Source of the DNA: a virus
Strand: one strand, 5' to 3'
Length of the DNA stretch: 36,835 nt
Virus record (IMG/VR): IMGVR_UViG_3300020162_002824
Location: 1 to 36,835 of that record
In this document: positions 6,462-12,786 of the stretch, piece by piece
How positions within the stretch are numbered: the first letter of the stretch is position 1
How the letters are laid out: the number at the start of each line of letters is the position of its first letter
Translations under genes and position numbers: made by a program
The notes under the pieces: model-generated
Told to the model about the DNA's origin: nothing
What the model saw: the letters and a program-made list of their open reading frames with translations, nothing else
Databases searched by the model: none

Positions 6462-6476
6462 GTAATATATTAAGAT

Positions 6477-6977
6477 TTAATCTTGAACATCCAAATATAA
6501 TTTTTTAATATTTTCAGCTTCTTGTAATATTATTTTTTCTATATTAGAAAGATTACCGTTAGAAATTTGAAAAACTTTTATTCCATATAAATCGAAGATT
6601 TTGGCGTACTTCATGTCGGCTTCTGCGCCAGCTTTGTGATATTGTTTAATAAAATAAACTTCTTTGATTGATGTGGCGGCGATTGTTTTGGCGCAAGATA
6701 CGCAAGGACTTAATACTGAGAATAAATACCTTGCATTTTTTGAGCTATTAAGAATGGCATTAATTTCAGCATGACAAATGATATCAGACTTAAAAGAGCG
6801 ATCTTCAAAAACATCTTCGGTTGGAACGAATTTCGGCGCAAATCCGTTGAAGCCAGTGCCAATTGTGCGCCAGTTTTCATCAAAAAGTACGCATCCCGTT
6901 TGAGTTTGGCGATCTTCGGATCTTGCCCTAGCCGCAAGAGCAAGATAAAAACCGTATTCAATTTTATTAAGCCTCAT
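6477..6977 (-). CDS. Deoxycytidylate (dCMP) deaminase
   Basis: A 166-residue zinc-dependent deaminase that converts dCMP to dUMP, the precursor of dTMP. The zinc and catalytic motif is complete: His69-Ala-Glu71 (CHAEINAIL) and Pro-Cys92-x-x-Cys95 (LSPCVSCAKTI). RSEDRQTQTGCVLFDE near the N-terminus fits the substrate region. Length is typical of the phage and ComEB-like family. With dUTPase two genes upstream, it forms a dUMP-producing module. Thymidylate synthase itself is not in the window. The ATG starts one base before the stop of the upstream gene. Confidence 0.93.
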   Translation of the reverse strand: MRLNKIEYGFYLALAARARSEDRQTQTGCVLFDENWRTIGTGFNGFAPKFVPTEDVFEDRSFKSDIICHAEINAILNSSKNARYLFSVLSPCVSCAKTIAATSIKEVYFIKQYHKAGAEADMKYAKIFDLYGIKVFQISNGNLSNIEKIILQEAENIKKLYLDVQD

Positions 6978-7520
6978 TTATGAACCCCAATACACTTCTT
7001 CGTTTCGTTTATAAAACTTTAAATTACTTTTAGCTTCGTCTAAAATGAAATGTTTATCTTTAAAATAAAGATAGTTATTTGGATATAAAGCAAATTGACC
7101 ATTTTCTAATTCAATTAAATTTAAAGGTTTGTGTTCTTGCGGATATCTACTAAAACCATCTTTCCAATCGATGATTATTCCTGTGTGTCTAGCTGGAGTT
7201 TTTATTACTTCTATAGTTTCGCATTCAACGCCTTCTAAGTATTTAAAATGAACGCAGTCTATGTCTTCTCCCATAGTTGCCCAAGGCATTAACATGTTAG
7301 AAGAATAAGAATAATTATTTTTTGTAGATATCGCTTGAATTGGTAGTCCACTCCAATGCGCTCCGCTTTCCAATAAGACGTGACAAGATAGAACTTGATT
7401 GAGTCTTCCAAAAACTCCGTGCCAGATAGCTTCTGTATAGCCGTCTGGCATTTCAGCGCCAAGGTGTTTATTATTTACTTTAACGTAAAGGTGAAACGGA
7501 AGATTAGCGTGTCTTGACAT
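6978..7520 (-). CDS. Hypothetical protein between dUTPase and dCMP deaminase
   Basis: A 180-residue soluble protein I do not recognise. It is rich in His, Trp and Tyr (FHLYVKVNNKHLGAEMPDGY, then AIWHGVFGRLNQVLSCHVLL and GAHWSGLPI), with a mixed alpha/beta look and no signal or membrane helix. It is translationally coupled to dCMP deaminase downstream and is 3 bases from dUTPase upstream. That places it in the nucleotide-metabolism operon, but no motif supports an enzymatic assignment. Confidence 0.75.
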   Translation of the reverse strand: MSRHANLPFHLYVKVNNKHLGAEMPDGYTEAIWHGVFGRLNQVLSCHVLLESGAHWSGLPIQAISTKNNYSYSSNMLMPWATMGEDIDCVHFKYLEGVECETIEVIKTPARHTGIIIDWKDGFSRYPQEHKPLNLIELENGQFALYPNNYLYFKDKHFILDEAKSNLKFYKRNEEVYWGS

Positions 7521-7523
7521 CTT

Positions 7524-7949
7524 TTAAACTCCTGAACTTCCAAATCCGCTTTCAGATCGGATGGAAGAGTCAAGGGTTTCAATAACTTCCCAATTTACAG
7601 AATGGCATTTTTCAATAATAATTTGCGCGATTCTGTCTCCAGCATTAACTTCAAAATCGAAGTGTTGATCTGTGTTGTAGAGAATAACTCCAATGTCTCC
7701 ACGATAATCGGAATCAATAACCCCAGCCAATACGTCGATGCCGTTCTTGTAAGCAAGACCTGAACGAGGGGCAATTCGACCATAATATCCTTCAGGAATT
7801 GAAATGCAAATATTAGTCTTTACCAACTTTCTTCCTAACGTGTTTACAAGAACTTCTTCTGCCGCGTACAAATCATAACCAGCAGCAGACTTTGATCCTT
7901 GCGTTGGGATTTTGGCTTTATCAGATAACTTTTTAATTTGAATATTCAT
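7524..7949 (-). CDS. dut: dUTPase (dUTP diphosphatase)
   Basis: A trimeric-type dUTPase that hydrolyses dUTP to dUMP and pyrophosphate, keeping uracil out of phage DNA and feeding dTMP synthesis. All five motifs are seen in order: AAGYDLYA, PRSGL, GVIDSDYRGDIGVILYN, RIAQIII and the C-terminal RSESGFGSSGV. I start at the ATG giving MNIQIKKLSD (141 residues), one base past the upstream stop. A longer frame begins 51 bases upstream, but those 17 Lys/Thr-rich residues overlap the end of the neighbouring gene and lie outside the family alignment. Confidence 0.95.
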   Translation of the reverse strand: MNIQIKKLSDKAKIPTQGSKSAAGYDLYAAEEVLVNTLGRKLVKTNICISIPEGYYGRIAPRSGLAYKNGIDVLAGVIDSDYRGDIGVILYNTDQHFDFEVNAGDRIAQIIIEKCHSVNWEVIETLDSSIRSESGFGSSGV

Positions 7950-7950
7950 G

Positions 7951-8250
7951 TTATTCTTTTTCTTCTGGACCGTCGCCTTCGTCTTCGTCTTCTCCTCCAA
8001 ATTCAGAGTCGAATTCTATATCAGCGATATTCATCATTTTTCTCTCTTCTGTCAAGAGCCAGTTTCTGATTTGACCATAAATTGCAAATTTATTTCCTAG
8101 TCCAAAATGAAGGGATTCAGTGTCTTCAATATTCTTGCTTACATCGACATGCCTCGTTAAAAAAATTTGAACTGTGTCGTATCCTTCAGAAAGTTCTTTA
8201 ACGCATTTCATTATTTGTTTGTGAGATCTTTCTTGAGATTTATTGTTCAT
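7951..8250 (-). CDS. Hypothetical protein with acidic C-terminal tail
   Basis: A 99-residue protein of unknown function. The first 75 residues look helical and mixed (SHKQIMKCVKELSEGYDTVQ, then FGLGNKFAIYGQIRNWLL). The last 20 or so are almost all Asp, Glu and Gly (FGGEDEDEGDGPEEKE), like the disordered acidic tails of DNA-mimicking or protein-recruiting phage proteins. It sits between the HNH nuclease and dUTPase, overlapping the former by 11 bases. Confidence 0.7.
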   Translation of the reverse strand: MNNKSQERSHKQIMKCVKELSEGYDTVQIFLTRHVDVSKNIEDTESLHFGLGNKFAIYGQIRNWLLTEERKMMNIADIEFDSEFGGEDEDEGDGPEEKE

Positions 8251-8854
8251 TCTTTTGTATTATAAAATGTTTCCATGAATAATGATTAATATTTCTAATC
8301 GAAGATTGGTATGGAACTTTGTGCGGTTTTAAAGAAGGTTTTTTAATTAATTTAAGCCCCGCTTCTTCTGGAGTCTTGTTAGATTTCATTGAATTAATCT
8401 CTTTATCGCAAAGAACTAGATTGTCCCAAGAATCTTTTCCTCCTCTTGATCTTGGAATAATATGATCAATTGAAGCTTTCTTTTTCACTTCTTCTGGAGT
8501 AAATTTTCTGCCAGAATATTGGCAGGTGTAATTATCTCTTTCTGTAATTCTGTCGCTGTTTATTTTAACTTCAAGCATGGGAATTGCGTTGTAGTTTTTA
8601 CAAATAATAACCGTTGGAATTTTAATTGTTATTCTTACAGAAGAAATAGATAAGTCGTTTTCAGACACGGGAACGCGAATCCAGTCTTCCCAAGACAAAA
8701 CTTCAAAAATAGGGTCGCCATTATTTTCTTGAATATGAAGAGCTTGATAATCTCCTGAATACAAACAAGAAATTGCATCAGCTACAGATTTAGTGCCGAT
8801 TGGAATCCAGCTTTTATTAAGGCACAGAGTAATTACTTTGCTTGTGAAAAGCAT
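8240..8854 (-). CDS. HNH endonuclease
   Basis: A 204-residue protein. The C-terminal half carries the HNH core: RDNYTCQYSG at the first strand, the catalytic Asp-His of IDHIIPRSRGGKDSWDNLVL with the motif Asn in WDNL, then DKEINSMKSNKTPEEA. The N-terminal half (SKVITLCLNKSWIPIGTKSV) matches the common bacterial and phage HNH family that begins 'kvLvLN..w.Pi...sv..A..lly'. It is probably a DNA nicking or cleaving enzyme, either a mobile free-standing endonuclease or a packaging or defence nuclease. Only one CxxC-like cysteine is evident, so structural zinc is uncertain. Confidence 0.88.
   Translation of the reverse strand: MLFTSKVITLCLNKSWIPIGTKSVADAISCLYSGDYQALHIQENNGDPIFEVLSWEDWIRVPVSENDLSISSVRITIKIPTVIICKNYNAIPMLEVKINSDRITERDNYTCQYSGRKFTPEEVKKKASIDHIIPRSRGGKDSWDNLVLCDKEINSMKSNKTPEEAGLKLIKKPSLKPHKVPYQSSIRNINHYSWKHFIIQKNEQ
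8259..8264 (-). promoter_or_regulatory. TATAAT box 8 nt before a start codon
   Basis: A consensus -10 hexamer on the minus strand ends 8 bases before the ATG of the acidic-tailed gene, inside the C-terminal end of the HNH gene. No convincing -35 is seen. Initiation from it would give an almost leaderless message. Confidence 0.3.
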
Positions 8855-9066
8855 TAATACAATATATAACCTTTTTCCTGACTGTCAACCCAATTTACAT
8901 CTTCGTTTTCTGAAGCTTTAGCTTTCTTGGCGCGATCAAAAGCAGTTTTGCAGACGGCATATCTTTGTTTTTGATTAGGAAAATCTTTGGACATCTGCGA
9001 ATCCCCCATACAGTCTCCGATATATTTGTCTTCTTTTTCTTTCCTTAATGGTTTGGGGATAGGCAT
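8854..9066 (-). CDS. Small phage MPxPKP-type protein
   Basis: A 70-residue protein beginning MPIPKPLRKEKEDKYIGDCM, followed by SKDFPNQKQRYAVCKTAFDR. The 'MPxPKP...CM.D..M...FPdQKQR.AVC' signature is a widespread phage module. It is found alone or fused to head-maturation proteins, and its function is not settled. I chose this ATG because the signature starts there; an ATG six codons upstream would only add MCIICC. Two conserved cysteines may bind metal. The gene has its own TATAAT box and lies behind a terminator, so it may head a transcript running to the HNH nuclease. Confidence 0.75.
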   Translation of the reverse strand: MPIPKPLRKEKEDKYIGDCMGDSQMSKDFPNQKQRYAVCKTAFDRAKKAKASENEDVNWVDSQEKGYILY

Positions 9067-9073
9067 ACAACAT

Positions 9074-9079
9074 ATTATA
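9074..9079 (-). promoter_or_regulatory. TATAAT box 7 nt before a start codon
   Basis: A perfect -10 hexamer on the minus strand lies between the terminator that closes the Hsp20 transcript and the ATG of the MPxPKP gene. This position is right for restarting transcription. The expected -35 region falls in the terminator hairpin and shows no consensus. Confidence 0.4.
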
Positions 9080-9084
9080 CACAA

Positions 9085-9108
9085 AACCCCCGCCGTTTGG
9101 CGAGGGTT
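9085..9108 (-). terminator. Rho-independent terminator after Hsp20 gene
   Basis: A strong hairpin: CGCC/GGCG next to the loop, one C-A mismatch, then CCC/GGG and two A-T pairs, with a 4-base loop. On the minus strand it is followed by TTTTG; on the plus strand by a looser T-rich stretch. It lies 4 bases past the Hsp20 stop and before the next minus-strand gene. Confidence 0.75.
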
Positions 9109-9112
9109 ATTT

Positions 9113-9490
9113 TTATTCGATTTCTATTTTATGTTCTGTTGAAGCTTTTTCTTTCAGCTTCAGTTTTATTTTTAATACTCCTTCAGAAAGAGATGCCTTA
9201 ACTGATTTTTCATCGAACTTGCCAGACACTTTAAAATTTTGGCTGTAATTTCTATCTTTATTATTTGTTTTAATAGACAGAAGATTATTTTGCTCTTCTT
9301 TATTTATTGTGATTGACAGTTCTGATTTTTTAATTCCAGGCATATCAATGGAAACGACATAGTCTGATCCATCTTGCTTGAAGTAGTAGTTTTCTTTTGC
9401 GTCGTAATAATAGTTTAGTGTCATATTTTTATCCTTACAATTAAACTCTATAGCAAAATTCATGCCAACTTTTTCATGGTTATATTTCAT
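9113..9490 (-). CDS. Hsp20 / alpha-crystallin small heat-shock protein
   Basis: A small chaperone of 125 residues. The alpha-crystallin domain runs from about residue 33 to the end: DYVVSIDMPGIKKSELSITI, then FKVSGKFDEKSVKASLSEGV and LKIKLKLKE. It has the hallmark 'DMPGI', 'V.A.l..GvL.i' and the C-terminal I-E-I that resembles the I-x-I oligomerisation motif. Such proteins hold unfolding proteins and occur in T4-like and cyanophages. The start is uncertain: an ATG at residue 23 (position 9424) has AAGGA seven bases upstream, one of the few Shine-Dalgarno-like sites here. Terminators and short gaps suggest it ends its own transcript. Confidence 0.88.
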   Translation of the reverse strand: MKYNHEKVGMNFAIEFNCKDKNMTLNYYYDAKENYYFKQDGSDYVVSIDMPGIKKSELSITINKEEQNNLLSIKTNNKDRNYSQNFKVSGKFDEKSVKASLSEGVLKIKLKLKEKASTEHKIEIE

Positions 9491-9519
9491 GTTTTGCTAT
9501 TTTTTTGAGACTATGTGAC

Positions 9520-9720
9520 TCACTGCTGAGACAATTCCGCCAATAGTGCCATAAATTCTCTATCTAAAATTTCTTGTTTTCTTTTTTCTTCTTGTATTTG
9601 TTTATACAAGTAAAATAGATCTTTTTCAGATGTGGTGGATTCGATTTTTTCTTCTAGCCACGTCAGGCTTTCTTCTAGCCTGTTTAGTTCTTCGTAAAAA
9701 TAATTAATTTTTTTTATCAT
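9520..9720 (-). CDS. Hypothetical 66-aa coiled-coil protein
   Basis: An almost entirely helical, charged protein (NYFYEELNRLEESLTWLEEK, then LYKQIQEEKRKQEILDREFM) with heptad-like leucines, probably a short coiled coil. There is no family match I recognise. Its start overlaps the end of the next upstream small gene by 17 bases, which supports translation as part of the four-gene chain reaching back to the strand switch. Confidence 0.6.
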   Translation of the reverse strand: MIKKINYFYEELNRLEESLTWLEEKIESTTSEKDLFYLYKQIQEEKRKQEILDREFMALLAELSQQ

Positions 9721-9889
9721 TTTTCACCTGTACGTCTATGTTACTCTTTTTAAAAAACCCTTCGTTGTAAAGGTAATTGGCAATTAATAAAATTTCTTTG
9801 TCAGAAACGTCATTTACAGAGTCGTAGATAACTAATTTTTGACCTGTTACTTTCATTTTTAAATTATTTATTTTGAAAGTTTTCACCAC
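9704..9889 (-). CDS. Hypothetical 61-aa protein
   Basis: A small protein with an alternating hydrophobic pattern (FKINNLKMKVTGQKLVIYDS, then KEILLIANYLYNEGFFKK) suggesting two or three strands followed by a helix. Function unknown. It overlaps both neighbours, by 26 bases upstream and 17 downstream, as expected for a tightly coupled early-gene cluster. Confidence 0.55.
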   Translation of the reverse strand: MVKTFKINNLKMKVTGQKLVIYDSVNDVSDKEILLIANYLYNEGFFKKSNIDVQVKNDKKN

Positions 9890-10151
9890 AAGTATTTACA
9901 CCGAAATCTTCTATTTCTACATCATCATCTAGCAGATCTTTTGATTTGTCAAGAATCTTAATTCTGTTATTTTCTACGCATAATATACTTTTAAACTGAT
10001 CGAATGCTGTTTTTAACTGAGTTTTCGGAGTGCCGCAATTACAAGAAGAAAAGTTCCCATTGTAAAGTGCGGCTATTTCGTCGTTCAAAATAGAAAAGTG
10101 CGCTGGATTGTTTTTAACAAAATTAAAAAAATAGTCTAGTTTGATTTTCAT
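9864..10151 (-). CDS. Hypothetical 95-aa protein with Cys pairs
   Basis: An unknown soluble protein. The centre has C-N-C-G (GNFSSCNCGTPKTQLKTAFD), with further cysteines at ILCVENN and NTCGEN, so a metal site is possible. The segment FSILNDEIAALYNGNFSSCN followed by FDQFKSIL resembles a small helical treble-clef-like unit, but I cannot name a family. ATG overlaps the upstream TGA (ATGA). Confidence 0.6.
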   Translation of the reverse strand: MKIKLDYFFNFVKNNPAHFSILNDEIAALYNGNFSSCNCGTPKTQLKTAFDQFKSILCVENNRIKILDKSKDLLDDDVEIEDFGVNTCGENFQNK

Positions 10152-10465
10152 TTAATTAAAAGTTTGTATATCAAGTAAGAAAAGCATGCGGCACAAATCC
10201 CTTCAACAGACCTGTAGTACCCTATACTGATCCAAAATGAAAAGCAGATGGGGCATGTAATTAATTTCGACAAGAAAGTTTTTTTCTTTAATACAATATA
10301 GTCTGGAAAAGATAACGTCATTTGTTTTTGAATCGTAAACTCTTCGTATTCTTTAAATATTTTAGTTTTCTTCAATATCCAATATGTATAATCATATAAG
10401 GCGTTGGTTTTTAACCATATAAAAGTTAAATATCCTATCACTGTAGAAATTAATATTAAATCCAT
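10148..10465 (-). CDS. Small membrane protein, DUF1360-like
   Basis: A 105-residue protein with hydrophobic helices at about residues 2-18 (LILISTVIGYLTFIWL), 69-81 and 88-103. The centre has the motif TCPICFSFWIS, similar to the 'CP(F/W)CL.FW' hallmark of DUF1360 membrane proteins, which are common in phages and have no established function. It is the first gene of the minus-strand half, and its ATG lies only 9 bases from the divergent plus-strand start. Confidence 0.65.
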   Translation of the reverse strand: MDLILISTVIGYLTFIWLKTNALYDYTYWILKKTKIFKEYEEFTIQKQMTLSFPDYIVLKKKTFLSKLITCPICFSFWISIGYYRSVEGICAACFSYLIYKLLIK

Positions 10466-10474
10466 ATTTTTATT

Positions 10475-10897
10475 ATGACAACTTTAGAGGCATCTTTAAA
10501 ACTATTTAACTGGTTTTCTGAAAAAGATTATTTTAATTATCCGAAAGATCTGAATAAACTTTTAATTATCCACGAAAATGATAACGATAAGTTTCCTGTC
10601 GTCGCGGCTTTAAATAATTTTTTAACTGAAGATTTTATATCTTGCGAAGTTAATCTTATCGGGGAGAAAGTTTATTTTTTAAATAGAAAATTAGATCAAA
10701 TCGAGCAAGAAATTAAAATAAGCGGCTCTTTGGCTTGCAGTATCGCGGACAGAATCAACTGGTTTTGCCAAGAAGTTATCAAAGACGACTCGGAAATTTG
10801 CGACCCAAAAGACGTGAAAATGAAGGATTTATGGAACATTTTGAACATTTTAGATTTTTTGAAAAAAGAAGTTGACAAGTCTTCCAAGCAAGAGTAG
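10475..10897 (+). CDS. Hypothetical protein at the strand switch
   Basis: A 140-residue acidic, mostly helical protein without a recognisable family: TTLEASLKLFNWFSEKDYFN, then FPVVAALNNFLTEDFISCEV and WNILNILDFLKKEVDKSSK. There is no signal or membrane helix. It is the first plus-strand gene, and its stop codon touches the first helix of the structured RNA candidate, so the RNA is either its 3' UTR or processed from the same transcript. Position suggests an early gene; function unknown. Confidence 0.7.
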   Translation: MTTLEASLKLFNWFSEKDYFNYPKDLNKLLIIHENDNDKFPVVAALNNFLTEDFISCEVNLIGEKVYFLNRKLDQIEQEIKISGSLACSIADRINWFCQEVIKDDSEICDPKDVKMKDLWNILNILDFLKKEVDKSSKQE

Positions 10898-11188
10898 GTT
10901 CACGACAACCGATTACTAGCTTGCTGGGAATCCAGCGTGAACCGTAAGAGACATCAGACCCGTAAAAAGGCATCGATCAAGTGAAGCTAAGAACTTCAAC
11001 GTTATTTCGGGAAAAAGCGGCGTTCGTAAGACGAGATCGACAGGGCCACCTAGAAGGTGGCGCGAGCAATAAAAAAAGTTCAATCGGTTTTTTGGCGGTA
11101 CATATTTATTCAAGTTGATAGCTAGGCTCTCCGAAAGAGGGCTGAAAACCTACGAAATAGGCCGCGAAGAACTGATTTGGCTTGAATA
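10897..11188 (+). ncRNA. Structured RNA candidate with predicted pseudoknot (class unknown)
   Basis: About 350 bases without a credible protein, GC-richer than the flanks and dense in exact inverted pairs. Helices read by eye: GGTTCACG (10897-10904) with CGTGAACC (10936-10943), 8 bp; inside it CTGG-GAAT-CCAG (10924-10935); AACCGATT (10907-10914) with AATCGGTT (11082-11089), 8 bp, crossing the first helix as a pseudoknot; TCGATC (10973-10978) with GATCGA (11035-11040), enclosing TGAAG/CTTCA; GCCACC/GGTGGC (11045-11061). The 3' domain is closed by TATTCAAG (11107-11114) and CTTGAATA (11181-11188). It holds two hairpins, GCTCTC/GAGGGC and CCTA/TAGG, both with loop CGAAA. It does not match tmRNA, RNase P, 6S, group I or II introns, or riboswitches I know. 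Strand is inferred from the flanking genes and the GAAA-type loops. Confidence 0.7.
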
Positions 11189-11250
11189 ATGTCGTTTACG
11201 ATCTAATATAATTAAATATTAGAGATGGTTCATTTTTTAGCGGTGGTTTC

Positions 11251-11844
11251 ATGGTAACATTTAATAAATCATATCTCGGTTCTCGTACAATCCTTGGATT
11301 GTCCGGCGTAGCCGGAAGTGGGAAGGATACGTTCTTCTCTCTGCTATCGCAGAAACTGCCGTTCCAGAGATTCGCCTTAGCTGATGAATTAAAAATTCTT
11401 CTAAGAGAAGATATTATTAAGAAAACCAATATTGATATTCTTAATTGTACGCGAGAAGAGAAGGACTCGGTTAGAAACGACCTCGTCCTTTTTGCGAAGC
11501 AAAAGAGATTGGAGTCTTATGGAAAGTTTTGGACGAATCTTTTGTCAAAAAAGATAAACGAATCTTCATGTGAACACATTTGCATTACAGATATAAGGCA
11601 CAATTACTTTTCTAAAGACGAAGTTTATTGGTTGAAACAAACTTTAAATGGGCGCTTGATTGATGTTTCATGTTATTCGCCAATTGACGGAACGTTAACT
11701 CAACCTCCAAACGAAGAAGAAGAATTTCATTATCCAAAGGTTAAACAAGATGCTGATTATTATGTGATATGGCCTAAAGTTTCTGATATTAAAAGGCTTG
11801 ACTTGTTTGTAGATCAGTGTATTTTTGACTTACATTTAAAATGA
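11251..11844 (+). CDS. Deoxynucleoside monophosphate kinase-like P-loop kinase
   Basis: A 197-residue P-loop kinase. The N-terminus has ILGLSGVAGSGKDTFFSLLS, a Walker A of the GxxxSGKDT type used by phage T4 gp1-like dNMP kinases and adenylate-kinase relatives. Next come FQRFALADELKILLRE (the typical 'fA.aLK' element) and a later acidic strand, CITDIRHNYFSKDE. It would phosphorylate dNMPs to dNDPs for replication, fitting the dUTPase, dCMP deaminase and RNR elsewhere in the window. It starts about 60 bases after the structured RNA; TAATATAAT at 11205-11213 could serve as a -10. The sigma-factor ATG overlaps its stop. Confidence 0.82.
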   Translation: MVTFNKSYLGSRTILGLSGVAGSGKDTFFSLLSQKLPFQRFALADELKILLREDIIKKTNIDILNCTREEKDSVRNDLVLFAKQKRLESYGKFWTNLLSKKINESSCEHICITDIRHNYFSKDEVYWLKQTLNGRLIDVSCYSPIDGTLTQPPNEEEEFHYPKVKQDADYYVIWPKVSDIKRLDLFVDQCIFDLHLK

Positions 11845-12443
11845 AAGTCTTTACAAGTTTAACGGACATAGATTTAATAAAGTTAATCGCAGAAGAAAAC
11901 TGCGACGATTGTTTTCGAGAATTAGTTTCTAGGCATGAAAATTTATATTATAAAATATGCCACGGATACATGACCGCCTTGAAAAGGTCTGGAGTTTCGA
12001 GTGAAGACATCTTGTCTGATAAGATGTTTGTTTTTTACAATTCTCTTTCTTCATTTGACCCTAGTAAAAATGTTAAATTTTCTACTTGGCTGGCGAATCA
12101 AGCTAGATTTCATTGCCTCAACAAAATTTCCAACACGAAAAATAAATTCTTTGTTGACAATGAGGAAATTTCGCCTATTATAGATTCTGAAATCTCAATG
12201 GAAGCTTTTCGCAAGAAGCCGATTAAAGTAAATTTAGATAATATTTTAACGGCGTTCTCGGAGCTTTCAGACGAAAGAGTTTCATACGTTTTCAAGAGGA
12301 AGTATTCTGATTATAAAGTGAAGTGGAAAAACATTGCTGAAGAACTCGGTGTTACGACGCAAACAGTTTTGAACCTTCATAAAAAAGGGATAAGTCTTCT
12401 TAAAAGAAAAATCAAGAACCGTAAATTAGAAATATATGAGTGA
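11841..12443 (+). CDS. Phage sigma-70 family RNA polymerase sigma factor
   Basis: A 200-residue small sigma factor with two domains. Region 2 (about residues 15-105) contains FRELVSRHENLYYKICHGYM and the -10-recognition stretch FDPSKNVKFSTWLANQARFH. Region 4 (about 135-195) contains FSELSDERVSYVFKRKYSD and the helix-turn-helix WKNIAEELGVTTQTVLNLHK. Regions 1 and 3 are absent, as in ECF and phage late sigma factors. It would redirect host RNA polymerase to phage promoters. The TATAAT-type boxes close to several start codons here are candidate targets (inference). ATG overlaps the kinase stop, so it is expressed with nucleotide-metabolism genes. Confidence 0.88.
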   Translation: MKVFTSLTDIDLIKLIAEENCDDCFRELVSRHENLYYKICHGYMTALKRSGVSSEDILSDKMFVFYNSLSSFDPSKNVKFSTWLANQARFHCLNKISNTKNKFFVDNEEISPIIDSEISMEAFRKKPIKVNLDNILTAFSELSDERVSYVFKRKYSDYKVKWKNIAEELGVTTQTVLNLHKKGISLLKRKIKNRKLEIYE

Positions 12444-12786
12444 CCCAATCGCAAACGATACAACTAGCAACCCACAACGCGAAGAGCTTGGCGCTCTATG
12501 GAAGCGTCAAGGAAAGAACCAGACATATTTGGCTGGATATATTAACAAGGCAAATGGAGAGAAGGTAAAGATAGTAGTTTTCTCTTCTAAAAACAAGAAG
12601 TCTGAAAATCAACCTGATTTTCGAATCTATGAGTCGATTCCTATGGAAGGTCGCCCACCAGAATCAGCATCAACAACAAGCATTCCTAAAAGCGCAGCAC
12701 CTGCAACTAAAGCTCCCGCTTACGCAAGTAAGCCATTCGTAAAGAAGGCTCCGGTTGTTCAGGATGATGACGATGGACTCCTGTAA
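12436..12786 (+). CDS. DUF736-like small protein with acidic tail
   Basis: A 116-residue protein. Residues 16-66 (REELGALWKRQGKNQTYLAG, then KVKIVVFSSKNKKSENQPDF and RIYES) resemble DUF736-type small beta proteins that share 'G.lw....g..y..G.i......I....N..K.. ..PdyrIy'. A Pro/Ala/Ser-rich linker leads to an acidic C-terminus, QDDDDGLL, like the disordered acidic tails of single-strand DNA-binding proteins. A DNA-associated role is possible but unproven. It overlaps the sigma gene by 8 bases and shares one base with the glycosyltransferase start (TAATG). Confidence 0.65.
   Translation: MSDPIANDTTSNPQREELGALWKRQGKNQTYLAGYINKANGEKVKIVVFSSKNKKSENQPDFRIYESIPMEGRPPESASTTSIPKSAAPATKAPAYASKPFVKKAPVVQDDDDGLL

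Noticed and set aside
10916-11113. A 65-codon open frame on the minus strand inside the structured RNA region
   Set aside because: It is antisense to flanking plus-strand genes, has no family look, and is explained by the inverted pairs of the RNA.
10897-11250. Group I or II intron, tmRNA or RNase P RNA in the gene-free stretch
   Set aside because: No group I core (GACTA and its partner), no domain V hairpin, no tRNA-like T arm or CCA end, no GAGGAAAGTC element, and no gene is interrupted.
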